From: Caldilineaceae bacterium
Lineage (GTDB): Bacteria > Chloroflexota > Anaerolineae > Caldilineales > Caldilineaceae
Direction: 5' to 3'
Assembly: GCA_958295845.1 (NCBI GenBank)
Contig: OY282376.1
Span: 1,625,022-1,689,021, forward strand
Length of the DNA: 64,000 bases
Below, one piece after another: positions 24,318-34,385 of this stretch. The first letter of the stretch is position 1. Each line of letters starts with the position of its first letter. The notes under the pieces are model-generated. The model saw only the letters and a list, made by a program, of their open reading frames with translations. It did no database searches and was not told where the DNA came from. The position numbers and the translations under genes were made by a program.

Positions 24318-25319
24318 ATGACCCAGGCACCTCTTCTGCTCAGCGTAGACAATCTGGCCACTCATTTCTTCTCTCAAGAGGGAATCCTGGAGGCGGTAGA
24401 CGGTGTCAGCTTTGATATTTACGCCGGCGAAGGGCTTGGTATCGCCGGCGAGAGCGGTTGCGGTAAAAGTGTCACCGCCCAATCGATCCTGCGAATCGTG
24501 CCCAAGAACGGCAAGATCGTTACCGGAGAAATCTCCCTGATTCAGAACGGTGAGTCAGTCGACCTGGTACAACTGGACGACCGCGGGCAGGAGATCCGCC
24601 AGATCCGCGGCGGCGAGATCGCCATGGTCTTCCAGGAGCCGATGGCTGCCTTCAGCATGGTTTACACAATCGGCAACCAGATCACCGAAGTTATCCGTCT
24701 TCACCAGGAGTGCAGTCCGAGTGAAGCAAGAGAGCGGGCAGTCGAGATGTTGCGGCGGGTGGGAATGCCCCAGCCGGAACAGACGATTGACGCCTACCCA
24801 TTTGCCCTCAGCGGCGGTATGCGGCAGCGGGCAATGATCGCGATGGCTCTCTCCTGCCATCCCGCCCTGCTTATCGCCGACGAGCCAACCACCGCGGTCG
24901 ATGTTACGATCCAGGCCCAGGTTCTGGAACTGATGAAGGACCTGCAGCGGGACATGGGCATGGCTCTGATCGTCATCACGCACGACCTGGCTGTGATTTC
25001 AGAACTATGCGATCGCGTGATGATCATGTACCTTGGCAAAGATGTGGAGAGCGCGCCGGCCGATGTCATTTTCCGCGACCCCAAGCATCCTTATACAGTA
25101 GGTCTTCTGCGCTCTGTGCCGGAACTGGGAGAAGGCCACAGTCAGGAACTCGACCCGATCTCCGGCTCAGTACCCAGCCCCTACCGCCGGCCGACCGGCT
25201 GTCCCTTTCATACCCGCTGTCCCGATTTCATACCTGACGTGTGCGATGTCCACATGCCGCCCCAGATCGAGTTGGGCGCCGGACATCGCGTGCGCTGCCA
25301 TCTGTATGTCCAGGACTGA
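24318..25319 (+). CDS. Oligopeptide-type ABC transporter ATPase, OppD/DppD family
   Basis: 333 residues. Walker A GESGCGKS at 44-51, signature [16 protein letters not shown], Walker [17 protein letters not shown], and the H-loop [13 protein letters not shown]. The C-terminal oligo/dipeptide domain carries CPFHTRCP, the cysteine motif shared by OppD and OppF proteins. It powers the DppB/DppC channel together with the ATPase encoded four bases downstream. It starts 20 bases after the DppC stop. Confidence 0.95.
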   Translation: MTQAPLLLSVDNLATHFFSQEGILEAVDGVSFDIYAGEGLGIAGESGCGKSVTAQSILRIVPKNGKIVTGEISLIQNGESVDLVQLDDRGQEIRQIRGGEIAMVFQEPMAAFSMVYTIGNQITEVIRLHQECSPSEARERAVEMLRRVGMPQPEQTIDAYPFALSGGMRQRAMIAMALSCHPALLIADEPTTAVDVTIQAQVLELMKDLQRDMGMALIVITHDLAVISELCDRVMIMYLGKDVESAPADVIFRDPKHPYTVGLLRSVPELGEGHSQELDPISGSVPSPYRRPTGCPFHTRCPDFIPDVCDVHMPPQIELGAGHRVRCHLYVQD

Positions 25320-25323
25320 ACGC

Positions 25324-26469
25324 ATGGCGCAAGCAGATGCCGTTCCAAACAAAGTGAATACGGCTACCGACGCCTCTCCCGGCCAGTCATTGGAGCAACC
25401 GAAGGAGAACAACGGACCTGCCTCGGCAGACAAAGTGCTGGAAGTAACCGACCTGCGAAAGTACTTCCCCATCCTAAGAGGCTTCTTCCGCCGCCAAGTC
25501 GGCGAAGTGAAGGCGGTTGACGACGTCAGCTTTCATGTGAATCGGGGCGAGACGCTGGCGCTGGTGGGTGAGAGCGGCTGCGGGAAAACGACGACCGGTC
25601 GCTGCGTTATGAGAGCGATAGAGCCTTCTGGAGGCTCCGTCCTCTTCCGCAAACGCGATGGCGAAGAGTTTGAGATTACCACGTTGACCAAGCCTGACTT
25701 GCGCGCTGTGCAACAACATATGGGTATGATCTTTCAGGATCCCTTCTCATCTCTTAACCCGCGTCTTACCGTTCTGGAAATCATTGGCGAGCCATTCGTC
25801 ACCAGAAAGCTGATCAGAGGCCGCCGCCAGCTTGAGGAAAGGGTGGCCGAGCTTCTGCGCAGCGTCCGCCTCGACCCGACCTACATGCGGCGTTATCCCC
25901 ATGCTTTCAGCGGCGGTCAGCGCCAACGCATCGCCATCGCCCGCGCCCTGGCCCTTGACCCGGACTTCGTTGTTGCCGACGAGCCGGTGTCGGCCCTGGA
26001 TGTTTCGGTGCAGGCCCAGATTCTCAGTCTGCTAAAAGAACTGCAGACCGAACTGCATCTGACCTACCTGTTCATCACCCACAACCTGTCCGTTGTCGAA
26101 TACCTCAGTGATCGCGTCTCGGTAATGTATGTTGGGCAAATCGTTGAACTGGGAGGCACTTCTGCGATTTTCCAACGGCCGCGTCATCCCTATACCGAAG
26201 CCCTACTGTCAGCGGTGCCCGTGGTGGAAACCGGCAGGGCCGGTCACAGGCGGGAGCGTATTATTCTGGAGGGAGACGTGGCCGACCCCTCAAACGTGCC
26301 CCAAGGCTGCACTTTCCATCCTCGCTGCCCATATGTACAGGATGTCTGCCGCGAGGAGGAACCCCAACTCATAGACCTGGCAGGGGCGAACGGCAGCCAG
26401 CCCCACTACGTGCGTTGTCACTTCGCCGAGGAACTGGACTTGCAAGGCGTTCGCCATTCGCTTCACTGA
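25324..26469 (+). CDS. Oligopeptide-type ABC transporter ATPase, OppF/DppF family
   Basis: 381 residues from the ATG at 25324, four bases after the OppD stop; a frame open from 25246 would overlap OppD by 74 bases. A non-conserved ~35-residue leader precedes the ATPase core. Walker A GESGCGKT is at 82-89, followed by the OppF-type Q-loop MIFQDPFSSLNPR, signature FSGGQRQRIAIARAL and Walker B DFVVADEPVSALDVS. The C-terminus has CTFHPRCPY, matching the cysteine motif of OppD. It acts as the second ATPase of the heterodimer. Confidence 0.95.
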   Translation: MAQADAVPNKVNTATDASPGQSLEQPKENNGPASADKVLEVTDLRKYFPILRGFFRRQVGEVKAVDDVSFHVNRGETLALVGESGCGKTTTGRCVMRAIEPSGGSVLFRKRDGEEFEITTLTKPDLRAVQQHMGMIFQDPFSSLNPRLTVLEIIGEPFVTRKLIRGRRQLEERVAELLRSVRLDPTYMRRYPHAFSGGQRQRIAIARALALDPDFVVADEPVSALDVSVQAQILSLLKELQTELHLTYLFITHNLSVVEYLSDRVSVMYVGQIVELGGTSAIFQRPRHPYTEALLSAVPVVETGRAGHRRERIILEGDVADPSNVPQGCTFHPRCPYVQDVCREEEPQLIDLAGANGSQPHYVRCHFAEELDLQGVRHSLH

Positions 26470-26628
26470 CTGTTTCCAGGCTATGCGCTCTGCAACACTG
26501 GGGCGGTTAATCGATCAATGCAAGTCTTCTATTGGTGAACAACTTTCGTTGAACCTGACAGGAGGTGCGCCTTTACAAGAATGACCGAGTTCCCCAACTG
26601 TACTCTTACACGCAAAAGGAGCAGATCT

Positions 26629-28761
26629 GTGTATTCACGTAAACTGTCTATTCATCGTGGTGGCACCGCCCACGGCGCAAGACTGGCCCGGAGCGTCTCC
26701 AAGCTTGTTCCCCTTCTGATCATCCTGTCCTTGTTGTTGGCGGCCTGTGGCTCCGGGGACGCGCCGGCTGCAAGTGATGATGCTGAGCCCGCCGCAGAAG
26801 AAGCTGCGCCCGCGGCCGAGGAGTCATCCTCTTCAGAGGCAGTCACGATCACTGGCCCCGTGCTGACCGACCCGCCCGCCGGCGCCGGTGAGCGCGAGGT
26901 CCAGAGCGAAGTCTTCAACACGCCGGCCGACGCCGGCGGCATCGACTCCTACCAGGATGCGCCAATGCTGGCCGAAATGGTGGCCAGCGGAGACCTTCCG
27001 CCCGTCGAAGAACGTCTGCCGATCAACCCAATCGTTATCAAGCCTGAAGAGGCCGTCGGCAAATACGGCGGCGCGCTGCGCAAGACCGTCAGCGGGCAGC
27101 GCTCGATGGGAGAGATGGGCTGGTGGGTCATAGAGCCCCTGACTCTCCATTCGCCCAAAGGCGTGATCGTCCCCAACGTGGCCGAAGGTTGGTCCTGGAA
27201 CGATGACCATACGCAACTGACGCTCAACCTGCGCATGGGCATTAAGTGGAGCGACGGCGAACCCTTCACCGCCAACGACGTCCTGTTCTGGTGGGAGGAC
27301 ATCATCCTCAATGAGGAGTTGACCCCGTCACCGCCCACGCTGTTGAGCCGTGGTGGTGAAAGGGCCGAACTGGCGATGATCGACGATTTCACCGTTCAGT
27401 TCACTTTCGCCAAGCCCTATGCCCTCTTCCCAACCTATCTGGGTAGCTGGGGCGGGCCGCGTAGCGGACCGACCACCAGCCCGAAACACTATCTGACCCA
27501 GTTCCATCCCGACTATGCCGAAAATGCCGACATTGAAGGGATGATGAGCGAGGGCAGCTTCGACAACTGGATGGACCTTTTCGGCCAGAAGAACGCCAGC
27601 ATCAACACCGACAAACCCACCCTGGCAGCCTGGGTTCCGACTACTGTACCGCCCAACCAGGTAGAAGTCTATGTCCGCAATCCTTACTTCTGGAAGGTGG
27701 ACACCGCCGGGAACCAGTTGCCTTACATCGATGAAATTCATGAAATTCGCGTGGCTGACGCTGAAGCCGCGCTGCTCAAGGTCATTGCCGGTGAGTTGGA
27801 CTTTGTGCGTGGCCTCGGCACCGCCAATATCCCTGTCCTGTCAGAAAACAGAGAGAGCGGTAACTTCCGATTCGCCTATGCCAACTGGATGCCAAACGCC
27901 TACGGCAACATCATGTTCAACTACACCACCGAGGACGAGGCCAAACATCAGCTCTACAATGACAAGAATTTCCGCCACGCCCTCTCCGTAGCCATCAACC
28001 GCGATGAAATCATCAAGCTGATCTACAAGGGCGGCGTCTTCGCTTCCCAGATCGCGCCGCTGCGAGGTCCACCCTACCACGGTGAAGATGAACTGTTCCA
28101 GTCCTGGACGCAGCATGATCCGGACCTCGCCAATCAGATCCTGGATGACATAGGCCTGACCGAGCGCGACGACGATGGCTTCCGCTTGGGACCGACAGGC
28201 GAAGAGCTGCTCCTGATCATCTCTGCCACCACTGCCTGGCCTTCAGAAACGCCCGAACTGATGGAGTTGGTTAAGGGCTACTGGGGCGAGGTCGGAATCA
28301 ATGCAACCGTGACGCCGGAGGCAGGTCCGCTCTGGGGCACGCGCCACTACAACGGTGAGCACGACGTCTCCGCACGTGGCGGCCACTTCGGCGGCGGGCC
28401 TGTCCACCCGACCCTGAACTCGAACACCTTCGCCATGCGCGGCTGGCAGTGGGCGCCCGATTGGGCCTCCTGGCTGGATACGGACGGCGAACAGGGCGCG
28501 GAGCCGCCCGAAGATGTGAAGCGGCTGCGTGTACTGCGCGATCAGATCCTGGGTGAACCGGACGAGGACACCCGCAACGCCTTGATGCGGGAAGTTTTCG
28601 AGATCCACATGGACAATATCTGGTCCATCGGCCTGGTCGTCGACGATCCCAAATTCGGCCAGCTGACACACGTGAACAACCGCCTGCGCAACGTCGTAAC
28701 CTGGTCGATCTCCGGTGAGTGGACGCCCACCATCCCGGCGCAGTGGTTCATCAATGAGTAG
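26629..28761 (+). CDS. Extracellular solute-binding protein, family 5 (lipoprotein)
   Basis: 710 residues from a GTG at 26629, which has AAGGAG seven bases upstream; the ATG at 26581 has AGGAGG but 15 bases away and adds 16 residues. A hydrophobic signal ends in the lipobox LLAAC (Cys40), followed by an Ala/Glu/Asp-rich linker. The family 5 fold is clear: VAEGWSWNDDHTQLTLNLR, IKWSDGEPFTANDVLFWWED, RHALSVAINRDEII and a C-terminal TIPAQWF. At ~700 residues it is longer than DppA (~535), as seen for sugar or uncharacterised receptors of this subgroup. It is the receptor of the operon starting at 21100 and is followed by a strong hairpin. Confidence 0.94.
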   Translation: MYSRKLSIHRGGTAHGARLARSVSKLVPLLIILSLLLAACGSGDAPAASDDAEPAAEEAAPAAEESSSSEAVTITGPVLTDPPAGAGEREVQSEVFNTPADAGGIDSYQDAPMLAEMVASGDLPPVEERLPINPIVIKPEEAVGKYGGALRKTVSGQRSMGEMGWWVIEPLTLHSPKGVIVPNVAEGWSWNDDHTQLTLNLRMGIKWSDGEPFTANDVLFWWEDIILNEELTPSPPTLLSRGGERAELAMIDDFTVQFTFAKPYALFPTYLGSWGGPRSGPTTSPKHYLTQFHPDYAENADIEGMMSEGSFDNWMDLFGQKNASINTDKPTLAAWVPTTVPPNQVEVYVRNPYFWKVDTAGNQLPYIDEIHEIRVADAEAALLKVIAGELDFVRGLGTANIPVLSENRESGNFRFAYANWMPNAYGNIMFNYTTEDEAKHQLYNDKNFRHALSVAINRDEIIKLIYKGGVFASQIAPLRGPPYHGEDELFQSWTQHDPDLANQILDDIGLTERDDDGFRLGPTGEELLLIISATTAWPSETPELMELVKGYWGEVGINATVTPEAGPLWGTRHYNGEHDVSARGGHFGGGPVHPTLNSNTFAMRGWQWAPDWASWLDTDGEQGAEPPEDVKRLRVLRDQILGEPDEDTRNALMREVFEIHMDNIWSIGLVVDDPKFGQLTHVNNRLRNVVTWSISGEWTPTIPAQWFINE

Positions 28762-28857
28762 AATTCACCTTCCTCGGGCGCGGTCGTGTAAATCAGTTCT
28801 CTTGAACGGGTAGAAAGTTCGAGAACCGACCGCCGCAGAAGAGTGAGTCTGTAACGG

Positions 28858-28888
28858 GACAGCGGGGCCAGCAACTGGCCCCGCTGTC
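28858..28888 (+). terminator. 14-bp perfect stem-loop after the transporter operon
   Basis: GACAGCGGGGCCAG (28858-28871), loop CAA, then the exact complement (28875-28888). It lies 97 bases after the receptor stop and 38 bases before the aminotransferase start. The T run is minimal (TTC AATCT), so it may be a terminator, a 3'-end stabiliser or an attenuator for the downstream gene. Confidence 0.6.
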
Positions 28889-28925
28889 TTCAATCTGGGA
28901 CCTCAGAGAAGGGAGAATACAAAGA

Positions 28926-29849
28926 ATGGAACACGACGCCAGTAAACACCTCGTCTACATCAACGGCGAGAAGTTCCCGCCGGACCAGGCCAAAATCTCA
29001 GTCTTCGACACCGCCGTCACGCTCGGCGATACGGTGACCGAGTCGACCCGCACATTCGGCCACAGACCCTTCAAGCTGGACGGGCACATCGAACGGCTCT
29101 ACAAATCACTCAAAGTGAGTCGCATCAACGCCGGACTGACGCCGGACGAAATGACCGCTATCACGCTGGAGGTGCTGGAGACCAATCTCCCGCACGTGCC
29201 GCCGCAGGAGGATGTCTGGATCGTCCACAACGTCTCGCGCGGAATGGGTGCGGCCGCGGCCGACCCCACGCTGCAACGCTCCCCCGCCACCATCATCATC
29301 AACACCGCGCCAATGATTCTGCGCGACTGGGCCGGCTTCTACACCGAAGGCTGCCACGCGGTGACGCCCTTCAGCCGGGCCATCCCCACACAGGCGCTCG
29401 ACGCCCGCATCAAGAACCGCAGCCGCCTCGCCTATACCCTTGCCGAAGCCGAGGTCAAGCTGGTCGACCCACAGGCGCAAAGTATCATATTGGATACCGA
29501 TGGCAACGTAACTGAGAACAAGGGTGGCAACTTCTTCATCTGGGCCGATGGCGTCCTCAAAACGCCCCATGCCCGCGGCGCCCTCGCCGGCATCTCCCGC
29601 GAAACGGTCCTCGAGCTGGCCGAAGTCGTGGGCATTCCCACGCAGACCACCGACTTCCAACCCTATGACATCTACACCGCCGACGAGGCCTTCTTCACCA
29701 GCACGCCCTACTGCATTATGCCGGCGACAAAGTTCAACGGCCTACCCGTTGGAAATGGCGAAGTCGGTCCCGTGACCTCACGCCTGCTGCAAGCATGGAG
29801 CGACCTCGTGGGCCTCGATATCGTTGCCCAGGCCCAAAGTCATCTTTGA
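28926..29849 (+). CDS. Class IV aminotransferase (branched-chain aminotransferase / aminodeoxychorismate lyase type)
   Basis: 307 residues, fold-type IV PLP enzyme. The PLP lysine is Lys163 in ARIKNRSRLAY, and the cofactor loop is TENKGGNFFIW near residue 200, followed by LAGISRETVLELA. The N-terminal segment INGEKFPPDQAKISVFD matches IlvE/DatA-like enzymes. The family transaminates branched-chain or D-amino acids or lyses aminodeoxychorismate. The HNVSRGMGAAAADP loop in place of a typical IlvE arginine patch leaves the substrate open. The gene follows the receptor gene across a strong hairpin, so it may be only partly co-transcribed with the transporter. Confidence 0.88.
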   Translation: MEHDASKHLVYINGEKFPPDQAKISVFDTAVTLGDTVTESTRTFGHRPFKLDGHIERLYKSLKVSRINAGLTPDEMTAITLEVLETNLPHVPPQEDVWIVHNVSRGMGAAAADPTLQRSPATIIINTAPMILRDWAGFYTEGCHAVTPFSRAIPTQALDARIKNRSRLAYTLAEAEVKLVDPQAQSIILDTDGNVTENKGGNFFIWADGVLKTPHARGALAGISRETVLELAEVVGIPTQTTDFQPYDIYTADEAFFTSTPYCIMPATKFNGLPVGNGEVGPVTSRLLQAWSDLVGLDIVAQAQSHL

Positions 29850-29896
29850 GTTGTAAGAGAGAGACGAGCGGGGAGGACTTACGCGGCTGAACGCGA

Positions 29897-30556
29897 TCAG
29901 ACCCTTTCAAACACCGTAATCTGCCAAAATCCTTCCGTTTCCGCATGGACCGGCTCCAGCCCATCCCGCCCAGCGATCGCATGTACCTCTCTGTGAGGAT
30001 GAACGAATGTCCTGAAATCCTTGCGCTTTAGCTTGAGGTACACATTGAACAGCCCGAATGCAATGCGTACCCACCATCTTTCTCGCGGATAGCTCAGCGC
30101 GAGATAACGCTCGGCCTTGCTCGCGGAGGCCCCCAGCAACTGGTTCAGATGGGGATAACAGCAGATCACCCGGTCCAGAATCACCGCATCGGCCGAGTCG
30201 ATCCCGTCGGCGGCGGTGGCGAAGTCGCCGTGCAAATATTCTACCTGGCTGTCCTGCCCCAACCTCTCGCTGATCATGCGGGCTGCGCTGATATACGCCG
30301 AGGAAGCCTCGACGGCCACCACGCTGGCCGCAAGGCCTCGGCGCAGCAGTTCATGATGCACGCCCCCTGCCCCACTGCCGACATCCAACACGCGCAGCGG
30401 CCCAGTACAGTTCTCAATCAGAAAGGCGATCAGGCGTTCGGCACGCGCTTCCAATCCATGATCTATGTAAGCGTCGGCCTCTCTGTTCGCCCATTCCGTA
30501 TCGAACATCCCCTCATAATCGCCGGATTCCGGCGGCTGGCAGCAAGGGCACGGCAT
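29897..30556 (-). CDS. Class I SAM-dependent methyltransferase
   Basis: 219 residues from the ATG at 30556; the longer frame overlaps the upstream gene. The SAM-binding glycine motif is VLDVGSGAGGVHHEL, with an acidic residue in VVAVEASSAYI and the motif IV region ADAVILDRVICCYPH. The block ALSYPRERWWVRI resembles Mg-protoporphyrin methyltransferase (BchM)-like proteins, but the neighbourhood has no chlorophyll genes. The N-terminus CPCCQPP is cysteine-rich and could hold a metal. It lies 70 bases after the fumarylacetoacetase-family gene on the same strand. Confidence 0.85.
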   Translation of the reverse strand: MPCPCCQPPESGDYEGMFDTEWANREADAYIDHGLEARAERLIAFLIENCTGPLRVLDVGSGAGGVHHELLRRGLAASVVAVEASSAYISAARMISERLGQDSQVEYLHGDFATAADGIDSADAVILDRVICCYPHLNQLLGASASKAERYLALSYPRERWWVRIAFGLFNVYLKLKRKDFRTFVHPHREVHAIAGRDGLEPVHAETEGFWQITVFERV

Positions 30557-30626
30557 AGGACATCTCCCAGAGTCGGCTTCCCTTGGCACATCCTTACACG
30601 TCGGGAATGACGTCTGCCCGTCGGTA

Positions 30627-31556
30627 TCAGAGCGCTTCGACAGTATTCTCCAGGACGCCCAGACCTTCAATCTCACCTTTGATGCGGTCGCCCGCTTCGA
30701 GTCGCACCTTCTTGGCGTGACCAACGCCCGCGGGCGTTCCCGTGCTCAACAGGTCTCCCGGCTCCAACGTTATGAACTGCGAGACAAAAGAAAGCGCCTC
30801 AGCCGGAGAAAAGATCATCTGGCCGGTGTTCGCATCCTGCTGCAGAGTGTCGTTGTGCCACAGACGCATGCGCAAGCGGTCCGGATGGGGGATCTCGTCA
30901 CGCGTTGTGATCCAAGGCCCCATCGGCCCAAACGTGTCCAGCCACTTGCCCACCAACCAGTCGAAGAACCAGTCTCCATCCTGCTCCGCCAGCTCATTGC
31001 GGAACGTCAACTCACGCGCCGAAATGTCGTTGAATACTGTGTATCCCATGATGTGCTCTTCCGCCTGCTCCGGCGTCAGGTCACGGCCGGTCTTTCCTAT
31101 AACGACGGCCAGCTCCAACTCCCAGTCCGCGAAGCCGGTCGAGGGGGGAATCCGGATCGGCTGCTTTGTTGCCGTGACAGACGAAGTAGGTTTTATAAAG
31201 AAGCGCGGGATCATCTTTTCCTTGCCAATGTAAGACCCGCCGCCTTCCTCGATGTGGCTGGCGAAGTTGCCGGCCAGGCACATCAACTTGCCGGGGCTGG
31301 GCAGCGGCGCGCGCAGCGTGACATCGTGAAGCGGAATCTTCAACTCCGGACCGTTCTTATTCTTGGCCCAATCGAACGAAGCGCGGACGCCCTCCATCGC
31401 GGTTTCGCCTGCCCCCAACAAAGTGACCATGTCCGCGACTGTTGCCGGATCGCCGAGACGGCACGCCTCCATGGCGCCCTGCATATCGTAGATATGATCT
31501 CCGTCCACGACGCCGACCCGTTCGCCAGCATGTCCCACATACGTCGCCAGTTTCAT
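30627..31556 (-). CDS. Fumarylacetoacetate hydrolase (FAH) family protein
   Basis: 309 residues, start supported by AAGGAAGAAG. The FAH fold is clear: metal and catalytic region DWELELAVVIGKTGRDL, GYTVFNDISARELTF, and the C-terminal GTPAGVGHAKKVRLEAGD motif. Family members hydrolyse C-C bonds in acylpyruvates or decarboxylate or isomerise 2-keto acids. Several act on 2-keto-3-deoxy sugar acids, which fits this sugar-rich region. It is followed at 70 bases by the methyltransferase gene and preceded by the GH63-like gene 81 bases away. Confidence 0.92.
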   Translation of the reverse strand: MKLATYVGHAGERVGVVDGDHIYDMQGAMEACRLGDPATVADMVTLLGAGETAMEGVRASFDWAKNKNGPELKIPLHDVTLRAPLPSPGKLMCLAGNFASHIEEGGGSYIGKEKMIPRFFIKPTSSVTATKQPIRIPPSTGFADWELELAVVIGKTGRDLTPEQAEEHIMGYTVFNDISARELTFRNELAEQDGDWFFDWLVGKWLDTFGPMGPWITTRDEIPHPDRLRMRLWHNDTLQQDANTGQMIFSPAEALSFVSQFITLEPGDLLSTGTPAGVGHAKKVRLEAGDRIKGEIEGLGVLENTVEAL

Positions 31557-31637
31557 CGTCTTCTTCCTTTTCTGCGACTACTCTTAAGATAAACGCTTGG
31601 AATTCCGAACGTCGCCCGTTCTGACATGAATCGCTGG

Positions 31638-34370
31638 TCAGATTCCGCCAGACTGCTGCAATAGTTTCGCCACCAGGCCTGTCCAGCCAGTCTGGTGGCT
31701 CGCACCCAAGCCTGTCCCATTCTCACCATTGAAGTATTCGTGAAACAGAATGTGGTCCCGCCAGTGGGGGTCCTCCTGAAAAATGGGCGTATCCCCGTTG
31801 AACGGGCGGCTTCCCGACCCGTTTCGTAGGAAAAGCCGGATCAGTCTCTGGGACAGCTCTACGGCAACCTCGTCCAGTGTCATGAATACTCCGGAACCTG
31901 TCGGGCACTCCACTTTTAGCGAATCCCCATAGTAGTGATGAAAGCGCTGCAGGCTCTCGATAATCAGGAAATTAATGGGGAACCACACGGGCCCCCGCCA
32001 ATTAGAGTTGCCGCCATACATTCCGGAGCGGGATTCCGCCGGTTCATACTGAATTTCAAAGGTCCGTTCACCGACGTGAACGTGATAAGGATGTTTCTCA
32101 TGTACTTTCGAAAGCGATCGTATTCCGTAAGGAGAAAGAAACTCTTCCTCGTCCAAAAGGTAGCGTAATATGCTCTCCAACTTGTCTCGTGAAAGCAGAG
32201 AGGTCAGGTATCGCTGCCCCACGCCGGGTGCGTCGATACTGCTAATTGTCGATGCCAATCGCGGTCTGTTCTCGATGAACCAGTGGGTACGCCGGTTGAA
32301 CTCCGGCAACGAGGACATCAAGCGCGGCTCCAGCGTTTCAACGGCAAATAGTGGTATCAGCCCTACCATGGACCGAACTTTCAGTGGGATCAGAGTGCCG
32401 TCGTGCATGTGCAGCAGGTCGTAGTAAAAGCGGTCCCTCTCATCCCAGAGTGAGGCGCCCCCTCCTCGCTCTTCGTTCATGGCCGTGGCGATACGCAGGA
32501 AATGCTCGAAGAACTTCGTCGCCATGTCCTGGTAGACCGAGAAGTTTGTAGATATGCCATGATAGACCGAATCCTGCTCGCCAAGTTCCAGGGCGATTTT
32601 CATCATCATCAGGCAATAAAAGCCCATCCACGCGGTCCCGTCCGACTGATCGATGTGGCCGCCTTCGGGCAAACCGGCGCTGCGATCGAAAACGCTGATA
32701 TTATCCAACCCCAGAAAGCCGCCTTGGAAGACATTATTGCCGTCTTCGTCCTTGCGATTTACCCACCATGTAAAATTGAGCAACAGTTTATGGAACAGGC
32801 TCTCCAGAAAAGGCCGGTCCGGTATGCCGCTCTGACGGGCATCGATCTTGTAGACCCGCCAGACTGCCCAGGCGTGCACCGGTGGGTTCACATCGCCGAA
32901 TTGCCACTCGTAGGCCGGCAACGCGCCGTTGGGATGCATATACCACTCGCGGGTCGATAACGTTAACTGGCGCTTGGCATAATCTGCATCCACCAGCGCA
33001 AGCGGCAGGCAGTGAAAGGCCGTATCCCACGTGGCGTACCAAGGGTATTCCCACTTGTCCGGCATGGAAATTACGTCGAAATTATGCAGATGGTCCCAGT
33101 CGCCGTTACGGCCGTTCCTTCGCCATTCGGGCGCTGGCAGGACCGGATCGCCCCGCAACCATTGGGGAATGTCATAGTAGTAAAGCTGTTTCGTCCACAG
33201 CATTCCCGCAAAAGCCCGGCGTTGGACCCGTAGCTCCTCCTCGCTCAAGCTCTGCTTCTGTATAGCCTTGTAGAACTCGTCCGTCTCGGCGATGCGCTGG
33301 CGAAATGCTCTGTCGAAACCTCTGCCAAACGGCTGGCGGTGGCTCAGGTTGGAAAGGCGCCAGCGGTAGACTTGCGTTCCGCCCGCAGGAATGAAGTCGA
33401 AATAGTGTGCAGCCGCCTTCGTGCCCTGTTCCGCTGGATTGACCGCCTCGTGTTCACCGTTGATGACAAAGCGATGAAATGCGTCCTTAACGTAGGGCGT
33501 CCGATTTGGAGAACCGAAAAGCAAAGCCGAATTGGAATCATTTTCAGTGAAGAGGAGCTCTCGGGGCTCATCGGCCCAAAATTGGTAAGGTCCCAGCACA
33601 GGATGTTCCGCGCTCAGAGCCATCGTCCCTTTGGGCGCCGGCTGTCGGGACAGAAGAGGCTGAGCGTTCACATCGCCCAGAGGACCATTCTCGTAGCCCC
33701 AGCTCCATGTATTCCGGAACCACAGGGTAGGCAGCAAATGAAAGCGAGCGCCATCCGGCCCCCGATTGGTCACTGATACGCGGACGAGAATATCGTTTTC
33801 GTCCGCCTTGGCGTATTCGACAACAACGTCGAAGTAGCGGTTCTCGTTGAAAACACCCGTATCCAACAGTTCAAATTCGTCGTCATCGTAACCGCGCCTG
33901 CCGTTCTCCTCCACCAGTTGACCGTATGGGAAGGTAGCCTGAGGATACTTGTACAACATCTTCATGTAACTGTGAGTCGGGCTGCTGTCCAGGTAGTAAT
34001 AGTACTCCTTCACATCCTCGCCATGGTTGCCCTCCGGGCCTGTCAATCCGAAGAGCCGCTCCTTCAGAATCGGGTCATTGCCGTTCCACATGGCCAGGGC
34101 AAGACACAAGTACTGATTGCGATCGCAGATTCCCGCCAGTCCGTCCTCGTTCCAGCGATAGGCTCGGCTACGCGCCTGATCGTGGGAGAAATAGTTCCAG
34201 CAATCACCGTTATGGCTGTAATCCTCGCGCACCGTCCCCCAGGCCCGTTCGCTCAGATACGGCCCCCAATGCTTCCAGTTATTTGTGCGCTTGCGATACC
34301 ATTCCAGGCGTTTGTGTTCCGCGGTCTGCGGTATGTTGAGCCTTGAAAGCGTTCCAGTTCTGCTCGTCAC
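31638..34370 (-). CDS. GH63-like glucosidase (MGH1-type)
   Basis: 910 residues, no signal peptide, so probably cytoplasmic. The N-terminal ~320 residues form a beta-rich domain (DYSHNGDCWNYFSHDQARSR). The C-terminal part is an (alpha/alpha)6 barrel with WDTAFHCLPLAL (Asp near 449) and NSNWRGPVWFPINF near 790, both typical of GH63-like enzymes annotated as glucosidases. Known relatives hydrolyse glucosyl- or mannosylglycerate and alpha-glucosides, so the bond cut here is undecided. The frame begins 16 bases after the Gfo/Idh/MocA gene on the same strand, so the two probably share a transcript. Confidence 0.92.
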   Translation of the reverse strand: MTSRTGTLSRLNIPQTAEHKRLEWYRKRTNNWKHWGPYLSERAWGTVREDYSHNGDCWNYFSHDQARSRAYRWNEDGLAGICDRNQYLCLALAMWNGNDPILKERLFGLTGPEGNHGEDVKEYYYYLDSSPTHSYMKMLYKYPQATFPYGQLVEENGRRGYDDDEFELLDTGVFNENRYFDVVVEYAKADENDILVRVSVTNRGPDGARFHLLPTLWFRNTWSWGYENGPLGDVNAQPLLSRQPAPKGTMALSAEHPVLGPYQFWADEPRELLFTENDSNSALLFGSPNRTPYVKDAFHRFVINGEHEAVNPAEQGTKAAAHYFDFIPAGGTQVYRWRLSNLSHRQPFGRGFDRAFRQRIAETDEFYKAIQKQSLSEEELRVQRRAFAGMLWTKQLYYYDIPQWLRGDPVLPAPEWRRNGRNGDWDHLHNFDVISMPDKWEYPWYATWDTAFHCLPLALVDADYAKRQLTLSTREWYMHPNGALPAYEWQFGDVNPPVHAWAVWRVYKIDARQSGIPDRPFLESLFHKLLLNFTWWVNRKDEDGNNVFQGGFLGLDNISVFDRSAGLPEGGHIDQSDGTAWMGFYCLMMMKIALELGEQDSVYHGISTNFSVYQDMATKFFEHFLRIATAMNEERGGGASLWDERDRFYYDLLHMHDGTLIPLKVRSMVGLIPLFAVETLEPRLMSSLPEFNRRTHWFIENRPRLASTISSIDAPGVGQRYLTSLLSRDKLESILRYLLDEEEFLSPYGIRSLSKVHEKHPYHVHVGERTFEIQYEPAESRSGMYGGNSNWRGPVWFPINFLIIESLQRFHHYYGDSLKVECPTGSGVFMTLDEVAVELSQRLIRLFLRNGSGSRPFNGDTPIFQEDPHWRDHILFHEYFNGENGTGLGASHQTGWTGLVAKLLQQSGGI

Positions 34371-34385
34371 AAACTCACTCCGCTC

